Assembly: GCA_009838035.1 (NCBI GenBank)
Contig: VXSK01000005.1
Span: forward strand, 1-64,000
Reading direction: 5' to 3'
Source of the DNA: Gammaproteobacteria bacterium
Lineage (GTDB): Bacteria > Pseudomonadota > Gammaproteobacteria > Steroidobacterales > Foliamicaceae
DNA: 64,000 bases
In this document: one piece after another, positions 47,052 to 55,832 of the stretch
How positions within the stretch are numbered: the first letter of the stretch is position 1
How the letters are laid out: every line of letters starts with the position of its first letter
Made by a program: the position numbers and the translations under genes
The notes under the pieces: model-generated
Database searches by the model: none
What the model saw: only the letters and a program-made list of their open reading frames with translations
Told to the model about the DNA's origin: nothing

Positions 47052-48105
47052 CATAGTGGTCGACAAGTTGGCTTCGGTAGCCTCGGGCCTGGACCTGGGG
47101 CGCGAGTTGCGCGTGGGCGACAGCATTCCGAGCGAGGAAGGCGTGATCGTGGCCGTGGAAATCCTGAACGACAAATCCTCGTATAACCGGCTGGAACTGG
47201 CCAGCGGCCGCATGGCGCGCGTGCGCAGCGGCGATATCGTGGTGGGCGCTCTGGGTCACCGCAAGGCCCTTTTCGGGTATTCCGGTCATCTACCGGCCAC
47301 CGTAAAGCGCGGCGACGTCCTGCAGTTGCTCAACATAGGCGGCGTGATAGGCGTGTGCGACTCCGTCAACGCCACCATGGGTTCGCCTTTCGACGTGCGC
47401 GTGCTGGGAGTGGTGCTGGAGTTCCCGTACCTGGGCCAGCGGGTAGGTGTGCCCGCACGCGTGGGCGGGGAGCCGCTGGATGGCGAAGGCCCGGGCGAAC
47501 TGAATCTGGGGGGCGTTCCGGTCGTGGCCCTGGCCGGAACCTGCATGAACTCGGGCAAGACCGCGGCGGCCTGTGCGATTATCGGCCGGCTGCGGCACGA
47601 GGGCTACGTGGTGGACGCCTTCAAGGCCACCGGCGTATCGCTGCGCCGCGACATCCTGGCGATGGAGGACGCCGGCGCGCGCAATACCGCGATCTTCACC
47701 GATTTCGGGATCGTCAGCACGGCTCCGGACAACGCGCCGGCCCTGGTGCGGTCGATGCTGCGGCAGATGGCGGCGGCAGCGCCCGACGTGATCCTGTTCG
47801 AGTTGGGCGACGGCATACTGGGCGCCTACGGCGTGGAGGCCATCCTCGCCGACGAGGGCATACGCTCGTCCATTTCCTGCCTGCTGCTTTGCGCCAGCGA
47901 TCCCGTCGCCGCCTGGGGCGGGGCGCGGCTTCTCAAGGAGCTGTACGGGATCGAGGTGGCCGCCGTTACCGGTCCGGCCACGGACAACCAGGTGGGACTG
48001 GACATCCTGGGGCAGCGGGTCGGCGTGCCGGGCTACAACGCGCTTACGCAAAGCGCGGAGCTCGGAGAGTTCGTGGCCCGCAATGTCTCGCTGGGGCGGC
48101 TGTGA
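47044..48105 (+). CDS. Unrecognised BioD-like P-loop protein embedded in the arginine operon
   Basis: A 353-residue protein. Residues 1-155 look beta-rich (GRMARVRSGDIVVGALG, VKRGDVLQLLNIGG). Residues 156-340 are a SIMIBI-type P-loop domain with GTCMNSGKT (165-173), spaced like the GTxxxxGKT of dethiobiotin synthetase, then FKATG (193-197), MEDAGA (207-212) and ELGDG (253-257). A distant similarity to DUF1611 proteins, some reported to be glutamate N-acetyltransferases (DgcN), is possible but unverified. It overlaps argG by 8 nt and argC by 4 nt, so it is almost certainly co-translated with arginine enzymes. It could supply a missing acylation step or sense an intermediate. Confidence 0.8.
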   Translation: MRSIVVDKLASVASGLDLGRELRVGDSIPSEEGVIVAVEILNDKSSYNRLELASGRMARVRSGDIVVGALGHRKALFGYSGHLPATVKRGDVLQLLNIGGVIGVCDSVNATMGSPFDVRVLGVVLEFPYLGQRVGVPARVGGEPLDGEGPGELNLGGVPVVALAGTCMNSGKTAAACAIIGRLRHEGYVVDAFKATGVSLRRDILAMEDAGARNTAIFTDFGIVSTAPDNAPALVRSMLRQMAAAAPDVILFELGDGILGAYGVEAILADEGIRSSISCLLLCASDPVAAWGGARLLKELYGIEVAAVTGPATDNQVGLDILGQRVGVPGYNALTQSAELGEFVARNVSLGRL

Positions 48106-49151
48106 ACATTCCGGCCGTAATTCTGGGCGCTTCCGGGTACGTGGCGGGCGAACTGCTGCGCATCCTTGCCGGTCATCCGGATTTCCGCATCGCCGGGGCG
48201 ATTTCGGAAAGCAACGCGGGCAAGGCGGTGGAATCCGTCTTTCCCAACCTCACGGGCATCTGGCCGGAGTTTCGGTTCCTGCCCTTCTCCGAGCTGGGCG
48301 AGGTGCTCGGGGAGCGTTGCGCGGTTTTTTCCTGTGCCCCGCATGGCGCAAGCGCGGGTCTGATCGCGGCGGCGATGAAAGTGGCCGACGACCAGGGAGT
48401 CCGGATCCGCATCGTCGATGCTTCGGCGGACTTTCGCTTCGCCGACGCGGATGCGTACGAGCAGGTGTACGGCGCGGGGCACGGCGCACCGGAACTACTG
48501 TCCTCATTCTCCTGCGCCCTGCCGGAACATCGCGCGCAGGCCGCCACTCGCCATATCGGCCATCCCGGCTGTTTCGCCAGCGCGCTGCTGCTGGCGGCCG
48601 TGCCCCTGATGCGCCACGGCCTCACGGCCACGCCCCTGTTCGCCAGCGGCGTTACCGGCAGCACGGGCGCAGGCAAACAACCCCTTCCGACCACACACCA
48701 CCCGGTCAGGCATTCCAATATGTTCGCCTACCGCCCGCTACAGCACCGGCACGCGCCGGAAGTCGAGGCCGTGTGCGAGGCGGTGAGCGGCGTGCGGCCG
48801 GACCTGCGTTTCGTGCCGCACTCGGGGCCGTTCGCGCGCGGGATATACGTCACGATGCAGGCGGGGCTCAAGCAATCCTTCAGCGCGGAGCAGCTAAGGG
48901 GGGCGTTTGCGGATACCTATGCCGGGACGCCGTTCGTGCACGTGATCGACGGGCCGCCGAAGCTCAAGGACGTGGTTGGAGGAAACCATGCCCATATCGG
49001 GATCACGTCGGGCCGGGATTCGGTGGCAGTTTTCGTGGTGCTGGACAACCTCGTCAAGGGTGCGGCCGGCGGCGCCGTGCAATGGATGAATCGCCTCTAC
49101 CGTCTTGAGGAGACCGCGGGCCTTGCGGCCGCGGGCCCGGCGTGGACGTGA
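48102..49151 (+). CDS. argC: N-acetyl-gamma-glutamyl-phosphate reductase
   Basis: A 349-residue NADPH enzyme. LGASGYVAGELLRIL is the nucleotide-binding start and the nucleophile cysteine is in GHPGCFAS. HHPVRHSNMFAYRPLQHRH is the family's active-site loop. Start GTG 48102 overlaps the P-loop gene's stop as GTGA. It is a type 1 ArgC of normal length. Confidence 0.94.
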   Translation: MNIPAVILGASGYVAGELLRILAGHPDFRIAGAISESNAGKAVESVFPNLTGIWPEFRFLPFSELGEVLGERCAVFSCAPHGASAGLIAAAMKVADDQGVRIRIVDASADFRFADADAYEQVYGAGHGAPELLSSFSCALPEHRAQAATRHIGHPGCFASALLLAAVPLMRHGLTATPLFASGVTGSTGAGKQPLPTTHHPVRHSNMFAYRPLQHRHAPEVEAVCEAVSGVRPDLRFVPHSGPFARGIYVTMQAGLKQSFSAEQLRGAFADTYAGTPFVHVIDGPPKLKDVVGGNHAHIGITSGRDSVAVFVVLDNLVKGAAGGAVQWMNRLYRLEETAGLAAAGPAWT

Positions 49152-50353
49152 GCGTCGCGTCACGGACGCCGCCAGCCGGCGATGCGCGCAGCGCCGAGGC
49201 TGCCCACCTGGCCCAGGTGTACGTGCAATTTCCGTTCGAGGTCGTGTCGGGCGACGGCGCTTACCTCAACTGCGCCGACGGCCGCCGGTTGCTGGACCTG
49301 TACGGGGGGCACGCGGTATGCGCCCTCGGCTACGGGCATCCGCGGCTGACGCGGGCCATCCGGCGGCAAGCAGATGAACTGCTGTTCGCCAGCAACGCGG
49401 TGGCCTTGCGCGTTCGGGCGCGCGCTGCCGACAAGCTGGCGGAGTTCGCGCCGCAGGGGCTTGATCGGGTGTTCTTCGTCAATTCGGGTGCGGAAGCCAA
49501 CGAGAACGCTCTGCGTCTGGCCTGCAAGCTCACGGGGCGTTCGCGCGTGGTCGCTCTGGAACATGGTTTTCACGGTCGCACCGCCGCCGCGGCCGCGGCA
49601 ACCTGGGGTGCGCGCGATCGCTGGTACGGATTTCCGGAAACGCCTTTCGACGTGGCCTTCGCGCCCCGCGACAACGCCGCTGCCGCCGTCTCGCATATCG
49701 ACGGCGAAACCGCCGCCGTCATTCTCGAGCCCATACAGGGCCTCGCGGGCGCATTCGCCCTGAGCGACGACTTTCTGCGCGAGGTACGCGCCGCCTGCGA
49801 CAGGCACGGCGCGTTCCTGATCGCCGACGAGGTCCAGTGCGGCATGGGCCGAAGCGGCCTGCCGTTCGCCGTCTCGCATTCGGGTGTGGCTCCGGACATG
49901 ATCACGGCCGCAAAATCGCTGGGCGGGGGCTTTCCCTGCGCGGCGCTGCTGATGCGCGACGAAATCGCCGCCCAGCTCGGCGGCGGCGACCTGGGCACGA
50001 CCTTCGGCGGCGGCCCGCTGGCCTGCGCGGCCGTCGAGGCGGTGCTGGACGCGATGGAAGAGGAACAGCTGCCGGCGCAGGCCGCGGAGCGGGAGAGGCA
50101 GATCCGCTCGACCTGCATCGCGGGCCCGGTCACGGCGATCGACGGGCGCGGACTGCTGCTGGGACTGAAATGCGCCGGCGGCGCGCGGCAGGTTCGTGAC
50201 GGCCTGCTTGCGGCCGATATTCTTGCCGGGACCAGTGCGCTGCCCGAATGGTTGCGCCTGATGCCCCCGCTTATCCTGCGCGAACAAGAGGCGGCGCAAC
50301 TGGCCGCCGCCGTGCATCAACTCGGCCCTCATCAGGAGCAGGCAAATGAGTGA
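49148..50353 (+). CDS. argD: Acetylornithine aminotransferase (class III PLP enzyme)
   Basis: A 401-residue aminotransferase. GGHAVCALGYGHP, NSGAEANENALRLACKLTGR, EPIQGLAGAF, ADEVQCGMGR and the PLP lysine in ITAAKSLGGGFP are all present. It would make N-acetylornithine from the semialdehyde. I chose GTG 49148, which overlaps the argC stop as GTGA like other junctions here; GTG 49142 is two codons earlier. The 3' end overlaps the carbamoyltransferase gene by 8 nt. Confidence 0.92.
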   Translation: MSVASRTPPAGDARSAEAAHLAQVYVQFPFEVVSGDGAYLNCADGRRLLDLYGGHAVCALGYGHPRLTRAIRRQADELLFASNAVALRVRARAADKLAEFAPQGLDRVFFVNSGAEANENALRLACKLTGRSRVVALEHGFHGRTAAAAAATWGARDRWYGFPETPFDVAFAPRDNAAAAVSHIDGETAAVILEPIQGLAGAFALSDDFLREVRAACDRHGAFLIADEVQCGMGRSGLPFAVSHSGVAPDMITAAKSLGGGFPCAALLMRDEIAAQLGGGDLGTTFGGGPLACAAVEAVLDAMEEEQLPAQAAERERQIRSTCIAGPVTAIDGRGLLLGLKCAGGARQVRDGLLAADILAGTSALPEWLRLMPPLILREQEAAQLAAAVHQLGPHQEQANE

Positions 50354-51362
50354 CATCCGACGATTCGACGACCTTGCGGACTTTTCGCCCGAGCAGATAG
50401 CCGCGCTGTTGGCCCTGGCCGGCCGGCTGGAAAAGCACCCGGAACCGGAGGCCCTGAAAGGCAAGGTCCTGTCGCTGCTGTTTCTGAATCCATCGCTTCG
50501 TACGCTGGCTTCGTTCCAGGCTTCCATGACCCGCCTGGGCGGGGGGGCGTTCGTGATCTCGCCGGAAATGTCCATCCACGGTCTGGAGACGCGGCCCGGA
50601 ATCGTCATGGACGGCGCCGCGGCCGAACACGTCAAGGAAGCCGTGCCGGTGATCGCCTCGTACGGAGACGCGCTGGGGTTGCGGGCGTTTGCCGAGCGCC
50701 GCGACCTGGTGGAGGACCTGGAAGACCGCGAGTACCGGAGCATGGCGGAGCTGGTCTCAACGCCCCTGATCAACATGGAGTCGGCCATCAACCATCCCTG
50801 CCAGAGCCTGGCGGACTGGAAGACCATGGACGACCTCGGCGCCCCGGTTTCGGGGGGCAGGTTCGTCCTGAGCTGGGCCTACCATCCGCTGGCGCTTCCG
50901 CTTGCCGTGCCGGCCGCCACGTTGCAGATGGCGGCCATGCGCGGAATGGACGTGACCGTGCTCCGCCCGGACGGTTTCGAGCTGCCGCCCCAAGTCATGG
51001 ACAAGGCCCGTACGCTGGCCGGGCGTTCCGGTGGGTCGATCAGTGAAACGGACGATCGCGCCGAGGCGCTTGACGGCGCGCACGTCCTCTACGCCAAGTC
51101 CTGGAGTTCGACGGTCCACTACGGAAACAAGCACGAGGACTACCAGTTGCGCAACCGGCACGAGGACTGGTGCGTCGACGAAGGCTGGTTCGCGCCCGCC
51201 GAGGAAAACTGCCGGTTCATGCACTGCCTGCCGGTGCGCCGCAACGTGGTGGTGAGCGAGGCGGTGCTGGACGGACCGCGCAGCGTGGTGGTGCCGGAAG
51301 CGCGCAATCGTATGTGGGTGCAGATGGCCGTGCTTTACGCCATGCTGGGGCCGGGGCTGTGA
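50346..51362 (+). CDS. N-acyl-ornithine carbamoyltransferase (AOTCase/SOTCase type)
   Basis: A 338-residue transcarbamylase. The carbamoyl-phosphate loop reads FLNPSLRT (46-53), not STRTR as in ornithine transcarbamylase. INHPCQ (148-153) and HCLPVRRNV match the acetyl- or succinylornithine enzymes (ArgF'). The position thought to separate acetyl from succinyl specificity appears to be Ala93 in DGAAAEH, neither the Glu nor the Pro of characterised enzymes (recalled alignment). The operon suggests N-acetylornithine as substrate. The product, N-acetylcitrulline, needs a deacylase not found here. Confidence 0.88.
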   Translation: MSDIRRFDDLADFSPEQIAALLALAGRLEKHPEPEALKGKVLSLLFLNPSLRTLASFQASMTRLGGGAFVISPEMSIHGLETRPGIVMDGAAAEHVKEAVPVIASYGDALGLRAFAERRDLVEDLEDREYRSMAELVSTPLINMESAINHPCQSLADWKTMDDLGAPVSGGRFVLSWAYHPLALPLAVPAATLQMAAMRGMDVTVLRPDGFELPPQVMDKARTLAGRSGGSISETDDRAEALDGAHVLYAKSWSSTVHYGNKHEDYQLRNRHEDWCVDEGWFAPAEENCRFMHCLPVRRNVVVSEAVLDGPRSVVVPEARNRMWVQMAVLYAMLGPGL

Positions 51363-52294
51363 ACCGGTCGCGGCCGAGCGGCACCGGTTTCGGGGCGCTG
51401 CGGGCCGCGGCGCCGTACCTGCGTCTGTACCGCAACCGCGTTTTCGTCGTGAAGCTGGGCGGCGAGGTATTGAGCCGCAGCAGCCGAATAGAGGCCCTGG
51501 TCGAGCAGGCCGGCGTGCTGCAGGCGCTGGGCGTGCGGGTGGTGATCGTGCACGGTGGGGGACCGCAGTCGACCGAATTGACCGAGCGCCTCAAACACAA
51601 GGCGCGCATGGTGGCCGGCCGCCGCGTAACCGGGCCGGAGGACCTGAAAGTGGCCTCGTACGTGCTGAACGGCGAGGTCAACACGCAATTGCTCGCCGCC
51701 TGCCGGGCCTGCGGTATTCCCGCGGTCGGCCTGTCCGGGGTCGACGCCGGCCTGGTGACGGCCCATCGCCGCCCGCCGGTGAAGATGGAAGGCGCCGGCG
51801 ACGAGCCGGTGGATTTCGGCTTTGTGGGCGACATCGACGAAGTCGAGCCGGCGGTTCTCGATCTTGCCCTCAGGGAAGGCCTGATTCCGGTCGTAAGCCC
51901 GCTGTCGGCCGACGGCGAGGGCAACCTGCTGAATATCAATGCCGATACCGTGGCCGCTTCGCTGGCGGTCGCCATCAAGGCCGAGAAACTGGTTCTTACG
52001 ATGGCCGCGCCGGGCATACTCGAGGATCGTTCCGATCCGTCCACGCTGCTGTCGTACATCGATCTCGACGGCTTGCGCAAGCTGCGCGAGCAGGGATCGC
52101 TGGGCGATGGCATGCTGCCCAAGGCCACGGCCATCGAATCCGCCATCACGGGCGGCGTTCCGCGGGTTCACCTGGTTTCCGGGAGCACGCAGGATGCGCT
52201 GCTGCGCGAGGTATTCACCAACGAAGGATGCGGAACGCTGGTCGTGCGCAGCATCGACGCGCTCTCCGCGGAGGAGCAGGAGGCGGCGAAGTAA
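51359..52294 (+). CDS. argB: Acetylglutamate kinase
   Basis: A 311-residue amino acid kinase. FVVKLGGEVL, the VIVHGGGPQ loop, GLSGVDAGLV and LNINADTVAASLA define ArgB. Unlike the fused ArgA-ArgB of Xanthomonas there is no C-terminal GNAT domain. Start GTG 51359 overlaps the previous stop as GTGA and is preceded by GGGGC rather than a clear Shine-Dalgarno, so re-initiation is likely. The N-terminal 20 residues precede the kinase fold. Confidence 0.94.
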   Translation: MNRSRPSGTGFGALRAAAPYLRLYRNRVFVVKLGGEVLSRSSRIEALVEQAGVLQALGVRVVIVHGGGPQSTELTERLKHKARMVAGRRVTGPEDLKVASYVLNGEVNTQLLAACRACGIPAVGLSGVDAGLVTAHRRPPVKMEGAGDEPVDFGFVGDIDEVEPAVLDLALREGLIPVVSPLSADGEGNLLNINADTVAASLAVAIKAEKLVLTMAAPGILEDRSDPSTLLSYIDLDGLRKLREQGSLGDGMLPKATAIESAITGGVPRVHLVSGSTQDALLREVFTNEGCGTLVVRSIDALSAEEQEAAK

Positions 52295-53487
52295 TGACGC
52301 GCCTCTGGGACAAGGGCGGCAAGCTGGACGAAACGGTCCTGCGCTACACGGCCGGCGAGGACCACCTGCTGGACGCGCGCCTGGTCGAGTACGACGTGAA
52401 GGCCTCGATCGCGCACGCCGGCATGTTGCACGCGGCAGGCTACCTGACGGACACGGACCACGCCGCGATCGTCGACGGTCTGGGTGAACTGGCCGCCGGT
52501 CACGAGGCCGGGGCCTGGGCCATCTCGCTGGAAGACGAAGACGTGCATACGGCCCTGGAGCGGCGCCTTGTCGCGCGGATCGGCGATGCCGGCGCCCGCG
52601 TACACCTCGGACGTTCGCGCAACGACCAGGTACTGGCCGCGTTGCGCCTGTATCTCAAGGACGCCGCTTCGTCTTTGCAGGGGGCCGCCGAAGCGGTGGC
52701 CGAAGCGCTGGACGATCTCTGTGAGAGCCAGGGCGGATTGCCGCTGCCCGGCTACACGCACATGCAGCAGGCCATGCCGAGCAGCGTGGCTCTGTGGGCG
52801 GGCGCCTTTGCCGCGGAGTTGCGCGACGACGCGGCCGGCCTTGAGGCCGCCGTGCGCCGACTCGACCGCAACCCGCTGGGCAGCGCCGCGGGCTTCGGCG
52901 CGCCCGGGCTGAAGCTGGATCGCGAACGCACGCGCAAGGCCCTTGGTTTTGCAGAGGTGCATGAGCCGGTCACGGCCGTGCAGCTGTCGCGCGGCAAGGC
53001 CGAAGCCGGGCTGGCGTTCGAATGCGCGCTGCTGGTCCAGGATCTGGGAAGGCTGGCGGGCGATCTCCTGTTGTTCTACACGCAGGAGTTTGCGCTCGTT
53101 GACCTGGCGCCGGAAGTGACGACCGGTTCGTCCATCATGCCCCAGAAGCGCAATGCCGATGCCCTGGAGCTGGTGCGCGCCGCCGGCGCCACCGCGCGCG
53201 CTTCGCTGCTGGAGATCCTCGGCATTCCCGCATCGCTTCCCTCCGGTTATCAGCGGGACCTGCAGCGGATCAAGGCGCCGCTTTTCCGCACGGTCGATCT
53301 TGCCGGCGAAAGCTGCGAGGTCGTTTGCCGTATAGTGCGCGCTTTGCGCTTCAACCCGGAACGCTGCGGGGAGTTGACGTCGGCCCCGGGTCTGCGCGCC
53401 GCCGAGCGCGCCAACCGGCTGGCGGTGGTGCGGGGATTGAGTTTTCGCGAAGCGTACCGGCAGGTGGCGGAGCAGGAGAAAGAGTGA
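52294..53487 (+). CDS. argH: Argininosuccinate lyase
   Basis: A 397-residue fumarase/aspartase-superfamily enzyme. It has HLGRSRNDQVLAALRLYLKD, the GYTHMQQAMP segment and the signature GSSIMPQKRNADALELVR. It releases arginine and fumarate. The protein is somewhat shorter than the usual 450-460 residues, mainly at the C-terminus. Its start shares one base with the argB stop (TAATG). Confidence 0.93.
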   Translation: MTRLWDKGGKLDETVLRYTAGEDHLLDARLVEYDVKASIAHAGMLHAAGYLTDTDHAAIVDGLGELAAGHEAGAWAISLEDEDVHTALERRLVARIGDAGARVHLGRSRNDQVLAALRLYLKDAASSLQGAAEAVAEALDDLCESQGGLPLPGYTHMQQAMPSSVALWAGAFAAELRDDAAGLEAAVRRLDRNPLGSAAGFGAPGLKLDRERTRKALGFAEVHEPVTAVQLSRGKAEAGLAFECALLVQDLGRLAGDLLLFYTQEFALVDLAPEVTTGSSIMPQKRNADALELVRAAGATARASLLEILGIPASLPSGYQRDLQRIKAPLFRTVDLAGESCEVVCRIVRALRFNPERCGELTSAPGLRAAERANRLAVVRGLSFREAYRQVAEQEKE

Positions 53488-53933
53488 GCGACAGAATTTG
53501 GCATCCCAGGGCGTTCGATCGTCCCGAGCAGCTCAACGACCTGGAGAAGGACCGGATGCTGGGACATCTGGGCGTGGAGATCGTCGAGATCGGCGATGAC
53601 TACCTGCGCGCCCGCATGCCCGTGGACTACCGCACCCAGCAGCCGTTCGGATTGCTGCATGGGGGCGCCTCGGCGGTCCTGGCGGAATCGGTCGGAAGCT
53701 GGTCGTCCTACCTCACCACGCCTCCCGGCGAGTACCAGGTCCTCGGCCTGGAAATAAACGTCAGCCACCTGCGCCCGGCGAAATCGGGTTACGTGTACGG
53801 CACAGCCCGCCCGGTGCGGCTGGGCAGCGTGGTCCACGTCTGGGACATACGGATCACCGACGAAGCGGAAGTGCTGCTGAGTATTTCCAGACTGGCGACT
53901 TCGGTTCGCCGGCTGAAACGACGGAACGCGTGA
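53484..53933 (+). CDS. Hot-dog thioesterase, PaaI/YbgC-like
   Basis: A 149-residue acyl-CoA thioesterase with the HGGASAVLAESVGSWSS active-site helix and the ISRLATSVRR end typical of MenI/PaaI-type enzymes. Start GTG 53484 overlaps the argH stop as GTGA, so it is translated with the arginine genes. Its link to arginine synthesis is unclear. It may cleave acetyl- or succinyl-CoA by-products, or simply share the promoter. Confidence 0.87.
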   Translation: MSDRIWHPRAFDRPEQLNDLEKDRMLGHLGVEIVEIGDDYLRARMPVDYRTQQPFGLLHGGASAVLAESVGSWSSYLTTPPGEYQVLGLEINVSHLRPAKSGYVYGTARPVRLGSVVHVWDIRITDEAEVLLSISRLATSVRRLKRRNA

Positions 53934-53965
53934 TATTCTTGCGCGCGCCAAAGAGGGAGAAACTC

Positions 53966-54307
53966 GTGAAGAAATTACTGATTGTCGCCTGCGCCATGGC
54001 GCTTGGGGCCTGTGCGGCCCAGCAGTCCGAAATGCAATCCGCGGATACCGCCGGGGAAGCGCAGCAATCGACGGCATCGCAGGATTCGGCCGCAGCACGC
54101 CGGGAGCAGCGGCGCAAGAGTGACGAGACGTACGTGACCTCGCTGGAGCGCAGAGATAAAACGGGCTCCCGCATCAATCGCGTCCGCCGCAGGGGCGAAC
54201 AGGAAGAGGACACTTCCGCCGGCAAGCGCATCGAGACCATTTCCAGCGAACAGCTTGACGACATGGATGAAAGGGGCGGTACCGTGGTGCTCCCCAGCGA
54301 GGGATAG
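53966..54307 (+). CDS. Small predicted lipoprotein
   Basis: A 113-residue protein with signal KKLLIVACAMALGAC; the lipobox is LGAC with Cys near residue 16. The mature part is Gln/Ser/Ala-rich, then strongly charged (RREQRRKSDET, RRRGEQEED). Start GTG 53966 has AGGGAGA upstream, and fits the signal peptide better than ATG 53930, which overlaps the thioesterase gene. No domain recognised. Confidence 0.72.
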   Translation: MKKLLIVACAMALGACAAQQSEMQSADTAGEAQQSTASQDSAAARREQRRKSDETYVTSLERRDKTGSRINRVRRRGEQEEDTSAGKRIETISSEQLDDMDERGGTVVLPSEG

Positions 54308-54328
54308 CCGGCTACGGTCGGAACGCAT

Positions 54329-55105
54329 TCATTCGGCAGCGGGTTCGCGTTTCCTGATCATGATGCGCGCCATCAGGATGCCGATCTCGTAGAGCACGTA
54401 CATCGGGATCGCAAGCAGCGTCTGCGAGATCATGTCCGGCGGCGTTAGCAGCATCCCCACGGTAAAAGCGCCCAGCAGAACGTAGGGGCGCTTGCGGCCC
54501 AGAGAATCGGGGGTGACGATGCCCGCGCCGACCAGCATCAGGATGGCGATCGGCACTTCAAAGGCGATGCCGAAAACGAATATCAGTATCATCACGAAAC
54601 TCAGATACTCGCGGATGTCGGGCATCATGGCGACATCTTGTGGAGTGGTGCCCACCAGGAAGGTGAATACCAGCGGGAAAACGACGAAATAGGCAAAGGC
54701 CCCACCCGCGTAGAAAAGGAAAATACTGGAGAGAACAAGCGGCAGCGCCACTTTTTTCTCGCGTTTGTACAGCCCTGGAGCGACAAACGCCCAAGCCTGA
54801 TAGATCACCATCGGCATGGCAACGATCACGGCGGCAAAGAATGCCGTCTTGAAGGGAGTCAGGAACGTCGAGATCGGGCTGGTCGCGATCATGGACCACT
54901 CTTCCGGCAACTGGCGCTTGAGCGGATCCGCAACGATGTTGTAAACGATGTCGGCGTATACCGCGAACGGCACGAAAATTACCAGAACGGTGCCGGCCGC
55001 CTTCATGAGCCGGGTCCGGAGTTCGATCAGATGCGAGAGCAGGCTGGACTCCTCCAGCTCCTCCTGTTCCTCTTCTTCCTCCGGCTGGTCCGGCTTGTCA
55101 TTCAC
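54329..55105 (-). CDS. tatC: Sec-independent translocase subunit TatC
   Basis: A 258-residue six-helix receptor for twin-arginine signal peptides. SHLIELRTRLMKA at the N-terminus and FVAPGLYKREKK followed by Glu-rich helix ends are characteristic. The first 22 residues are very acidic (EEEEEQEELEE), which is not seen in the E. coli protein. Its start overlaps the tatB stop by 8 nt. Confidence 0.95.
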   Translation of the reverse strand: MNDKPDQPEEEEEQEELEESSLLSHLIELRTRLMKAAGTVLVIFVPFAVYADIVYNIVADPLKRQLPEEWSMIATSPISTFLTPFKTAFFAAVIVAMPMVIYQAWAFVAPGLYKREKKVALPLVLSSIFLFYAGGAFAYFVVFPLVFTFLVGTTPQDVAMMPDIREYLSFVMILIFVFGIAFEVPIAILMLVGAGIVTPDSLGRKRPYVLLGAFTVGMLLTPPDMISQTLLAIPMYVLYEIGILMARIMIRKREPAAE

Positions 55106-55427
55106 TGGACTGGTCCTTCACGTTTTCCGCGGAGCCGGCAGGTTCCTCATCGCGGCTTCCGGGGTCTTTCTCCTCTTCACCGGCCTGCTGGTGCATGGTA
55201 TTGGTCCTGGAGCCGGCGGGCTGGTCCGGCCGCCTTGTGGAGAATGGCCTGGGATCGTCCAGGTTGACTTCCTGACGCAGCTGATACATGAGGGTGCGCG
55301 ACATACGCCGGGCCTGGCCAACCCAGCGGCCGAGTTGCGCCGCTACTTCGGGCAGGCGCTTCGGACCGAGCACGATCAGACCGAGGCCGGCAAGAACGAT
55401 CAGTTCCAGGAAGCCGATATCAAACAT
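55098..55427 (-). CDS. tatB: Sec-independent translocase subunit TatB
   Basis: A 109-residue single-helix protein: FDIGFLELIVLAGLGLIVLGPKRLP followed by the amphipathic helix and a Pro/Glu/Ser-rich tail. The Glu in the helix and the GPKRLP hinge are the TatB hallmarks. It lies 65 bp after tatA. The tail is shorter than in E. coli. Confidence 0.93.
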   Translation of the reverse strand: MFDIGFLELIVLAGLGLIVLGPKRLPEVAAQLGRWVGQARRMSRTLMYQLRQEVNLDDPRPFSTRRPDQPAGSRTNTMHQQAGEEEKDPGSRDEEPAGSAENVKDQSSE

Positions 55428-55492
55428 GGTTCACGTCGTTCGACCGGCGCGGCCGGTCGAGGCGGAGCAACGGTTGCGATATCCCGGCTGAA

Positions 55493-55735
55493 TCAGGCCT
55501 TGGGCGCGTCCTTCTCCTTGTTCTTCGCGCCGGTGTCGGTCTCGCTGAACTCCGCGTCGGTGCGGGCCAGCTTGTCCGGATCGGCCTTGTCCGGGTCGGA
55601 AACGGCCTTGCGAAATCCCTTGATGGCCGAGCCCAGGTCGCTGCCGAGGTTCCGGATCCGCGAGGTGCCGAATATCACCAAGGCGAGCAGCAGCACTACG
55701 AGTAGCTGCCAGCCGCTGATTCCGCCAAATCCCAT
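55493..55735 (-). CDS. tatA: Sec-independent translocase subunit TatA
   Basis: An 80-residue pore-forming subunit: GISGWQLLVVLLLALVIFGTSRIRNLGSDLG, then an amphipathic helix with FRKAVSD and a charged tail. Typical TatA has FGTKKL at the hinge; here it is FGTSRI. First gene of tatABC, downstream of dtd on the same strand with a 97-bp gap. Confidence 0.93.
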   Translation of the reverse strand: MGFGGISGWQLLVVLLLALVIFGTSRIRNLGSDLGSAIKGFRKAVSDPDKADPDKLARTDAEFSETDTGAKNKEKDAPKA

Positions 55736-55832
55736 TATTTCGTCCTCTTAGCGCTCCTGGATTCTCCGCCGGGTCCATTTACCCATGCGCCACTCGCCTG
55801 AGCAGCGCTACGGTAGCTCCCAATCATACCCT

